A DNA stretch of 25,676 bases from CAZTHL01 sp964613585. Its GTDB lineage: Bacteria; Pseudomonadota; Alphaproteobacteria; DSM-16000; Inquilinaceae. Positions 19,084 to 25,676 of this stretch are shown here, in pieces. Numbering within the stretch: the first letter of the stretch is position 1; each line of letters begins with the position of its first letter. Under the pieces are notes generated by a model. That model made no database searches. It saw nothing but the letters and a program-made list of their open reading frames with translations, and was not told where the DNA came from. Where the stretch lies: assembly GCA_964613585.1 (NCBI GenBank), contig CAZTHL010000054.1:1-25676 (forward strand), written 5' to 3'. The translations under genes and the position numbers were made by a program.

Positions 19084-19388
19084 TCGGTGGGATTGCATCG
19101 GCTCCGGCGTATCCGCTTGATTCGCCTGGGACCGAGGGCCACGTAGCCGAACGGCGCGGGCCGGGACGGCATCACGCAACGGTCTTTCCCGAAGCGTGGC
19201 CCGGACGATGCGCGGATATCGAGGCCGTCTAGGAAAGCGGGCGGCGTTGCCTAGATGTGAAGTAACAGAGGATACACCGGATCATTCCCGTCAACGCGGC
19301 GCCGGGGATGCGATCGGTCGATGAGGCGGTACGGGCGTCCCGGGCGCCCGCGTCGGATTGGCGTTCGGTCGAGACGTTTGAGGGTCGA
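19084..19388. other. Intergenic region upstream of rpoD
   Basis: About 305 nt with no supported gene. It probably contains an rpoD promoter. The best candidate is TTGCCT (19247-19252), an 18-nt spacer and GATACA (19271-19276), but the match is weak. The frame of rpoD stays open back to 19308, yet those codons do not look like sigma factor. Confidence 0.4.
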
Positions 19389-21530
<2,142 letters not shown>

Positions 21531-21546
21531 CGCCCCGGGTGGCGAT

Positions 21547-21575
21547 CCGGTCCTCTCATTCTTGGGATGGACCGG
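21547..21575 (+). terminator. Possible rpoD terminator hairpin
   Basis: A perfect 7-bp inverted repeat (CCGGTCC / GGACCGG) with a 15-nt loop lies 17 nt after the rpoD stop. There is no T-tract, so support is modest. Confidence 0.35.
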
Positions 21576-21791
21576 GCGCCCTCGCACGCCCTTGGCGCGC
21601 CTCCGGAGCGCGCTCGACGAAAGGCCCGGTACCGTTGTGGCGACGGTGACGATCGTGGCCCTCCTTGAGCGGCCGCGGGCCCGGCATACCACCACCGTCT
21701 CGGCAAAGCCTCCGCGAACGGCGCAGCGCTGCGGCAGGCCATGTAAGCGCCCGATCTGACCGCCCTTGTTCGCCCGCCGTAGATCCCGAGT

Positions 21792-21895
21792 TTGCCGCAG
21801 CTCGTCCGGGATCGAGGGCGCTTTGCGTCGTGCCATGCCAGGGTCCCCTTCCTCTCCCCGTCATGCCGACCGCACGGAATTCCTGACACTCCCGG
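21792..21895 (-). mobile_element. IS256-family remnant: transposase N-terminus and 5' terminal repeat
   Basis: On the minus strand an ATG at 21836 opens MARRKAPSIPDEL, which matches how I recall one IS256/Mutator subfamily starting. Similarity stops after about 13 residues. Outside it, at 21861-21895, lies a sequence that read inward begins CGGGAGTGTCAGGAATTCCG. It pairs as a terminal inverted repeat with 25139-25171 (28 of 33 positions identical by hand alignment). The remnant's outer end abuts the uvrA fragment. The rest of the transposase is missing: the sequence between here and rpoD shows no IS256 similarity that I can see. Confidence 0.6.
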
Positions 21896-22197
21896 TGCCG
21901 GGGTGCATGGCGGCGAGGTGGTGGTCCACGGCCCGCTGGCGCACATCACCGGCAACCGACCTCGCTCACCGGCAAATACCTCAACGGCTTCGAGCAGGTG
22001 CCGCTGCCGGAGGCGCGCCGACCCGGCACCGGCCGCGCCGTCACCGTGGTCGGCGCCCGCGCCCACAATCTGAAGGACCTGCGGGTCTCCGTGCCGCTCG
22101 GCACCTTCACCTGCGTCACCGGGGTGTCGGGCGGCGGCAAGTCCACCCTGATCGTCGAGACGCTCTACAAGGCCCTCGCCCGCCAGTTGATGAAGGC
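21896..22197 (+). pseudogene. uvrA-like fragment (excinuclease ABC ATPase)
   Basis: About 100 codons from the C-terminal ATPase half of a UvrA-type protein. The opening PGAGVHGGEVVVHGPLAHIT matches the end of an ABC cassette. After a frameshift near 21958 the new frame gives SLTGKYLNGFEQVPLPEARR, then VVGARAHNLKDLRVSVPLGT and the Walker A region FTCVTGVSGGGKSTLIVETL. Both ends are lost: the 5' side stops at the IS256 terminal repeat, and the 3' side breaks off after KALARQLMKA. The signature and Walker B motifs are absent. It cannot make a working protein. It may derive from the chromosomal uvrA or from a second, mobile UvrA-like gene. Confidence 0.85.
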
Positions 22198-22213
22198 GCT
22201 TCGTTCAGGGCGC

Positions 22214-22249
22214 ATAGGGCCGGGGAGGTTGCCCCGGTCCTTGCCCTAT
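22214..22249. other. Bulged inverted repeat before the MNT gene
   Basis: ATAGGG (22214-22219) and CCGGGG (22220-22225) pair with CCCCGG (22232-22237) and CCCTAT (22244-22249), with a 6-nt loop and a 6-nt one-sided bulge. It lies 41 nt before the broken nucleotidyltransferase gene and may be an old terminator or operator. Confidence 0.4.
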
Positions 22250-22289
22250 AGAGACCTCGGGGTAGGGGCTTTCGTGCTACACTCCCGCC

Positions 22290-22625
22290 ATGACCGCGCC
22301 GGCGCCGCTCGCTCAAGATCCCGACCTCGCGGTCCTCCTCGGCCGCATCGTCCCGGCCTTGCGAGCGGAGGCGGTGTATCTGTTCGGCTCGCGGGCGCGC
22401 GGGGAAGTTCGGGAGGGTAGCGACTAAGACCTGCTGGTGGTGGTGCCCGACGATCTGCCGGCCGACCAGCGCTCGCTCGGCGCCGCCTATCGCGCCAAAT
22501 GCGGCACCGGCATCCCGGCCGACATCATCCCCTGCCGCCGCTCGGTCTTCGACCGCCGCAAAACCCGCTTCGGCACGCTGAGCTACGCCGCCTGGCATGA
22601 GGGAAAGCGCATTTATGGCGCGTGA
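22290..22625 (+). pseudogene. MNT-type nucleotidyltransferase, inactivated by a stop codon
   Basis: A minimal nucleotidyltransferase (MNT), the antitoxin-type partner that adds nucleotides to HEPN toxins in MNT/HEPN modules. The 111-codon frame from ATG 22290 reads VYLFGSRARGEVREGSD, then TAA (22425-22427), then DLLVVVPDDLPADQRSLGAA through to ADIIPCRRSVFDRRK and HEGKRIYGA. The family motif is GSRARG...GSDYDLLVV, so the stop replaces the Tyr between the two catalytic Asp residues (one base, TAC/TAT to TAA). Everything else is intact, which points to a recent loss. A GTG at 22437 could restart translation but would lack the active site. Its end overlaps the start of the HEPN gene by 11 nt, the normal layout. 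Confidence 0.85.
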
Positions 22626-22982
22626 GGCGGCAATCGCCTGGCTGGCCGTCATCGAGGACGATCTGCGGCAGGTGCGCAACAACCTGTCCGGCCCCGAGCC
22701 GACAGCCACCGGCGCCGCCTACCATGCCAACAAGCCGCGGAAAAGCTGGTCAAGGCGGTGCTCACCGCCGAGCGGATCAAGTTTCCCTATTCGCACGATA
22801 TCGAAGCCCTGGCCGCCCTCCTCCCGGAGGATCATTCCTTGCGGCCCCGCCTTGCCCCGCTCGCAGAGCTGACGATCTACGCCGTTGCCTACCGCTACCC
22901 CATGGAGGACGAGTTTGCGCCACCGTCGCTGGAAGACCTGCAAGCTTGGCGAAAGCGACTTTCGGAAACCGCGCAGGCCGTA
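22615..22982 (+). pseudogene. HEPN-domain protein, frameshifted and 3'-truncated
   Basis: The HEPN partner of the preceding MNT gene; HEPN proteins of such modules are toxins, often RNases. ATG 22615 follows GAGGGAAAG and overlaps the MNT end. It encodes MAREAAIAWLAVIEDDLRQV...GAAYHAN. A one-base loss near 22733 then shifts the frame, and the domain continues as AAEKLVKAVLTAERIKFPYS, HDIEALAALLPEDHSLRPRL and LAELTIYAVAYRYPMEDEFA, to RLSETAQAVI. After about 22982 the similarity ends at a junction with a minus-strand nucleotidyltransferase fragment, and no natural stop is present. In the original frame translation ends at 22872 with unrelated residues. Confidence 0.82.
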
Positions 22983-22984
22983 AT

Positions 22985-23151
22985 AGGTCGCGGCGGTCGG
23001 TGTCGAGCTCGACCAGGAAGTCGACATCGCTGGTCAGGAGGTCGAAGTCGGCGCTCCTCGCCGCCGAGCCGAACACCTCCAACCGCCGCACGCCGAAGCG
23101 CCGGCACAGCTCGGCCAGATCGTTCTGCTTGGCGGCGAGAAGCGGGTGCAT
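22985..23151 (-). pseudogene. Second MNT nucleotidyltransferase, 3'-truncated
   Basis: From ATG 23151 the minus strand encodes MHPLLAAKQNDLAELCRRFG, VRRLEVFGSAARSADFDLLT and SDVDFLVELDTDRRD. This is the start of another MNT-type nucleotidyltransferase with the GSAAR and SDVDFLVE active-site motifs. It belongs to a different subfamily from the one at 22290. The rest (usually a DLLxRYFGLKEALE helix onward) is missing because the sequence passes into the antisense of the HEPN gene. About 55 codons remain. Confidence 0.75.
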
Positions 23152-23314
23152 GGGACGTTCGGCTTCGCTCGGGTCCTGGCGGTAGTCATTCACCCATAGC
23201 ACGGGAACGCCGAAACCGCGCCGCCTTCGGAGCGGGGATCGCCGCAACGAGGCCGCAGACCGATCAGGCGCGACGCCGGCGCTCGCCAGGCGATCGCGAC
23301 GAGCCCGAGCGCCG

Positions 23315-23343
23315 TTGCACGGTGATAGCGCATGAGCTATCAC
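23315..23343 (+). promoter_or_regulatory. Promoter with overlapping palindromic operator for the PIN/RHH module
   Basis: TTGCAC (23315-23320), a 17-nt spacer and TATCAC (23338-23343) form a good sigma-70-type promoter. A perfect palindrome with 8-bp arms (GTGATAGC 23322-23329, GCTATCAC 23336-23343, 6-nt spacer) covers the spacer and the -10, as expected for autorepression by a ribbon-helix-helix antitoxin. Transcription would begin at about 23350, one base before the toxin ATG. Confidence 0.65.
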
Positions 23344-23350
23344 ATACTCG

Positions 23351-23782
23351 ATGCGTGTGGTTCTCGACACCAACGTGCTCGTGTCGGCGATGCTCTCGGG
23401 TGGCGGCCCGTCACGGCAGGTCTTGCGGCTCAGCCTGGAGCGGGCGATCACCCCGCTGGTCGGCGCGGCTCTCTTCGCCGAGTACGAGGACGTGTTGGCG
23501 CGAGAGCCGCTGCTCGAGCGGTCGCGGCTGAGCAAGGCCGAGCGTGAGGCGCTGTTCGATGCGGTGATGGCGGTGAGTGCCTGGACGCCGATCTACTATC
23601 TTTGGCGACCCAACTTGCCGGACGCGGCGGACGACCATCTGGTGGAACTGGCCCTCGCCGGCGGTGCCTCGTGGATCGTGACGGCGAACGTTCGCCATCT
23701 GGCGGGTGGCGAGCTGCGGATCGACCCGATTCGCGTCGGGGCGCCCGAGACCTTCCTTCGAGCCTGGGAGCTGGAACGATGA
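23351..23782 (+). CDS. PIN-domain toxin of a type II toxin-antitoxin pair
   Basis: A 143-residue PIN-family ribonuclease-type toxin (the 'putative toxin-antitoxin system toxin component, PIN family' group). It opens with MRVVLDTNVLVSAMLSGGGP (first catalytic Asp6), then LFAEYEDVLAREPL (Glu44), NLPDAADDHLVELALAGGAS (acidic cluster at 91-95) and IVTANVRHLAGGELRI. The acidic residues of the metal site look complete, so the gene appears functional. No Shine-Dalgarno sequence precedes the ATG, and the promoter places the transcript start at the ATG, suggesting leaderless translation. It overlaps the antitoxin gene by 4 nt (ATGA). Toxin-first order is unusual for VapBC proper but is seen in this PIN group. 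Confidence 0.92.
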   Translation: MRVVLDTNVLVSAMLSGGGPSRQVLRLSLERAITPLVGAALFAEYEDVLAREPLLERSRLSKAEREALFDAVMAVSAWTPIYYLWRPNLPDAADDHLVELALAGGASWIVTANVRHLAGGELRIDPIRVGAPETFLRAWELER

Positions 23783-24000
23783 GCGTGATGACGATCCGAC
23801 TGCCCGATGCGCAGCACGAGCGGCTGAAGCGTCTGGCAAGCAGTCGGGGTATCAGCTTGAACAAGCTGATCGAGGAGCTGACGACCCGCGCGCTCACCGA
23901 GTTCGACGTCGAGGCGTGCTATCACGCGCGGGCCGCGCGCGGCATTCCCGCTGAAGGCTTGCGGCTGCTCGACGAGCTCGACGCGAGCGAGGCGCGCTGA
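23779..24000 (+). CDS. Ribbon-helix-helix antitoxin
   Basis: A 73-residue protein with an N-terminal ribbon-helix-helix fold: MSVMTIRLPDAQHERLKRLA (the strand TIRLP and first helix), then SSRGISLNKLIEELTTRALT (turn and second helix). The C-terminal part, HARAARGIPAEGLRLLDELD, probably wraps the toxin. The ATG overlaps the toxin stop as ATGA, implying translational coupling. A second ATG three codons on is possible. It is the likely ligand of the palindrome at 23322-23343. A hairpin after the stop ends the module. Confidence 0.9.
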   Translation: MSVMTIRLPDAQHERLKRLASSRGISLNKLIEELTTRALTEFDVEACYHARAARGIPAEGLRLLDELDASEAR

Positions 24001-24027
24001 CGTGACCGCGTCTCCGGTGACCGCCGA

Positions 24028-24050
24028 GGCGGCCCGGTTCCCGGGCCGCC
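24028..24050. terminator. Terminator-like hairpin between the RHH and DUF736 genes
   Basis: A perfect 10-bp stem (GGCGGCCCGG / CCGGGCCGCC) with a 3-nt TTC loop lies between the convergent stop codons at 24000 and 24058. It is well placed as a bidirectional terminator, though no long T-tract follows. Confidence 0.6.
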
Positions 24051-24057
24051 CTTCGGC

Positions 24058-24357
24058 TCAGCGCTCGCGCTGCCGGAGGAGGATGAGCTTGCCGTCCTCC
24101 TGCGGGACGAGGTTGGCGTAGATCGGCTTCTGGAAGCTCGGATCGTCGAGCTGCAGCGACCAGTAGGTGTTGCCGTCCTGGCTGGTCTTTTCCCACGCGG
24201 CGCCGATCTCGACTCGACCCGCGTGGAGGCGGAAGGCGGGAGCGCCGGGCTTGGGGTTCTGGACGGGGCTCAGCTCCAGCTTGGCATCGAGGGTGAGGGT
24301 CCTGATCTGGCCCGCGATCTTGCCGTCCTGGCGGGTGGTGAAGGTGCCGATGATCAT
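24058..24357 (-). CDS. DUF736 family protein
   Basis: A 99-residue protein that I recognise as DUF736: MIIGTFTTRQDGKIAGQIRT and LTLDAKLELSPV, then GAPAFRLHAGRVEIGAAWEK, SQDGNTYWSLQLDDPSF and KPIYANLV. The function is unknown. The family is typically carried on plasmids and integrative conjugative elements of alphaproteobacteria, near DUF2493, ArdC-like and ParB-like genes. None of those neighbours is present here, so this is probably a leftover of a larger mobile element. The ATG has GGGAG 7 nt upstream and the frame is intact. It converges with the RHH antitoxin gene. Confidence 0.9.
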   Translation of the reverse strand: MIIGTFTTRQDGKIAGQIRTLTLDAKLELSPVQNPKPGAPAFRLHAGRVEIGAAWEKTSQDGNTYWSLQLDDPSFQKPIYANLVPQEDGKLILLRQRER

Positions 24358-24908
24358 CGATCGTCTCCCGGTTGGGGCGCGTCCTCGCGCCGTTGACGGC
24401 GAGACCAGGGTGCGGCCGGCGGGTCGGTGCATCGCCTGCGACCGCAGCGAAGCGGAGGACCGGGCGGGGCTGGAAGCCGGTCTGCAGGCAGCGCAGCGGG
24501 CGAAGATCGGAGGGTCCGGGACCGGCCCGGTTGCACCGGACCGCCAGCCCGAAGGGCGAGGCCGCAACCCCATCGCCGAAGACAACGGCCGCGACGACGC
24601 CCGGCGGGAGGTGGGCGAGCCTTTCATCGGCACGCCAACGGCCGAGAAGGCGGATGCGGTCAGGGTATCCGACACGGCCATGCCTGGGTCAAGAGAACCT
24701 TCGAGAGCCCCGAACCGGCCATTTCGCGTCGTTCTGTTCGGCCGTATGGAGCGCCGCTGCAGGAGTTCCCTGCCGGGGCTGGTGAACCACGATCGCGGCC
24801 AACCGAGACACGGGAAGACGGTCGCAGCCGAGCCGAAGCGCCATCCTGTACGGGTGGGCATTCTTCCTCGGCGTGGCTTCGTGTTGGCTGGAGGCGGGCA
24901 CCGGGCGG
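24358..24908. other. Long leader/intergenic region upstream of DUF736
   Basis: About 550 nt with no supported gene on either strand. The open frames are Arg/Pro-rich shadows without motifs or ribosome sites. It contains the candidate promoter at 24664-24692 and may carry the sequence of a vanished gene. Confidence 0.55.
24664..24692 (-). promoter_or_regulatory. Candidate promoter with a long leader to DUF736
   Basis: On the minus strand TTGACC (24692-24687), a 17-nt spacer and GATACC (24669-24664). The -35 is near consensus and the -10 moderate. Transcription from here would give about 300 nt of leader before the DUF736 ATG. Confidence 0.35.
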
Positions 24909-25181
24909 TCACTGGTCGCCGAAGAAGGCATTCAGATCACGCGCCTTGTGCGGGACGCCGATGATGTCGATGGCGTGGTCCCGGACGATGTAGAAGATGA
25001 CGTGAGCGCCGTATGGAAAGCTGCGATATGCAGGATCGATGTCGGCTCGCCGGCGACCCGGTTCCGGCTGCTCGGCCAAGCCGAGCAGCCGTGCCTCGAG
25101 GTCGGCCACGTAGGCGTCGCGTTTCGGCTTGCCCCAGACGGGAATGTCAGGATTTCCGTGGCGGCGGCATGGGTTGACCAT
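24909..25181 (-). pseudogene. ParE/RelE-family toxin with its 5' end replaced by IS sequence
   Basis: The frame encodes 90 residues. From about residue 15 it looks like a ParE toxin: VWGKPKRDAYVADLEARLLG, LAEQPEPGRRRADIDPAYRS, FPYGAHVIFYIVRD, then AIDIIGVPHKARDLNAFFGD. The first 14 residues do not match. The usual opening of the family (a strand and the AxxDLxxIWDYxxxxWG helix) is missing, and this stretch coincides with the terminal repeat of the adjacent IS256 remnant (25139-25171). The apparent start ATG lies inside IS sequence, 11 bp from the transposase stop. No antitoxin gene is adjacent. Probably non-functional, though an IS-driven N-terminally altered product cannot be excluded. Confidence 0.7.
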
Positions 25182-25371
25182 GTCGTTTGGCTCAGGCGAT
25201 CGGGAAGCGGGCTTCGAAGAGGATCGCGAACTGAGCCCGGGCCATGCCCCACTCCCTGGGCGGCATCTTCCAGTCGCGCTCGGTGAGATGCAAGACCAGG
25301 AAGAGGAGCTTCATCGCCGCCTCGTCGCTGGGGAAGTGGCCGCGGGTGCGGACGGCGCGGCGTGCCAGCAT
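25139..25371 (-). mobile_element. IS256-family remnant: transposase C-terminus and 3' terminal repeat
   Basis: The minus-strand frame 25371-25192 encodes 59 residues ending in a TGA: RRAVRTRGHFPSDEAAMKLL, then FLVLHLTERDWKMPPREWGM and ARAQFAILFEARFPIA. This is the characteristic C-terminus of an IS256/Mutator transposase (TRGHFPSDEAA, WKMPPREW, QFAILF). The terminal repeat at 25139-25171 begins CGGGAATGTCAGGATTTCCG and matches the repeat at 21861-21895 in inverted sense. The catalytic core and N-terminus are gone; the similarity breaks off near 25365. Confidence 0.85.
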
Positions 25372-25424
25372 TGTGTCTCACATACGGACTAAGCGAGCAT
25401 TTAAAGTCATGGGCTGAACGGCAG

Positions 25425-25676
25425 CTATAGACGCTCACACGCGTGGCGTATTATCTTAGACCATCCATTCTTCGTCTTGGCATCGGCGGCCCAAATCATT
25501 CCTGTATCGCTTGGCCAAAATCCGAAGCGCGCAAGACCAGACGGCATTTCAGCGACAAAACCTTTCGCGTTATCCGCCATTTCAGATACGTCTGCTAACT
25601 CTCCATAGGAGGTTCCGCCATCGCTAGAGCGGAATCCCATCAGTCTGGATCGTAGCCGCAGGCGCTGAAGTAGTTG
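25425..25676 (-). CDS. Hypothetical ORF open to the window edge
   Basis: An ATG at 25640 gives 71 residues, MGFRSSDGGTSYGELADVSE...GWSKIIRHACERL, in DNA less GC-rich than its surroundings. The frame stays open for the 12 codons to the window end, so a longer gene is possible. Alternatively, another frame (ending YFSACGYDPD) stops in a TGATG overlap with this ATG, which would make it the second gene of an operon. No domain is recognised and no ribosome site is seen. Confidence 0.35.
   Translation of the reverse strand, partial: QLLQRLRLRSRLMGFRSSDGGTSYGELADVSEMADNAKGFVAEMPSGLARFGFWPSDTGMIWAADAKTKNGWSKIIRHACERL

Noticed and set aside
17092..19179. Minus-strand open frame of about 695 codons opposite dnaG
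   Set aside because: Antisense shadow of dnaG, Arg/His/Gln-rich with no recognisable fold.
22437..22625. Restart of the nucleotidyltransferase at GTG 22437
   Set aside because: No ribosome site, and the product would lack the catalytic GS...D motifs. Treated as part of the pseudogene.
24427..24993. Open frames upstream of DUF736
   Set aside because: Several overlapping Arg/Pro/Gly-rich frames on both strands, none with a ribosome site or recognisable motif.

Overview
The window is very GC-rich. Its gene content and order (carA and carB near greA, then yqeY-dnaG-rpoD) suggest an alphaproteobacterium, probably of the Rhodospirillales type. This assignment rests on synteny and protein flavour read by eye, with no database search. 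No rRNA, tRNA or CRISPR array was seen.

Layout. (1) 1-7370, mixed metabolism and envelope: a sugar phosphate isomerase/epimerase-like TIM barrel, thioredoxin reductase (trxB), a polysaccharide pyruvyl transferase family protein, an unrecognised 638-residue protein, and an ELM1-like protein. Between the pyruvyl transferase and the 638-residue gene lie a visibly AT-rich stretch and three exact-period 100-bp repeats. The repeats are copies of the 3' end of the neighbouring gene, stop codon included. (2) 7377-9965, accessory-like genes: an Lrp/AsnC regulator with a good promoter, a full-length chromate transporter (chrA), and an orphan XRE-type helix-turn-helix protein whose upstream DNA carries CtrA-like sites. 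(3) 10236-21530, core housekeeping: greA, carB, a RimJ-like acetyltransferase and carA on the minus strand, then yqeY, dnaG and rpoD on the plus strand. carA and yqeY diverge from a short region with a consensus -10 box. The last third of dnaG changes abruptly in base composition.

(4) 21531-25676, an accessory graveyard. Two partial IS256-family copies lie in the same orientation, each reduced to its inner end, with matching terminal inverted repeats at about 21861-21895 and 25139-25171. They bracket about 3.2 kb of mostly decayed cargo: a uvrA fragment, a MNT/HEPN pair in which both genes are broken, a second MNT nucleotidyltransferase fragment, and a parE toxin gene that has lost its 5' end at the IS. 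Three cargo genes look intact: a PIN toxin with its overlapping ribbon-helix-helix antitoxin, and a DUF736 gene of the kind carried by alphaproteobacterial conjugative elements. The PIN toxin has a recognisable promoter and a perfect palindromic operator placed so that its mRNA would be nearly leaderless.

I did not find a convincing new multi-gene system. The best leads are the 3'-end repeat array with its unknown gene, the composite-transposon-like remnant, the leaderless PIN/RHH module, the compositional break inside dnaG, and the CtrA-like sites upstream of the XRE gene.
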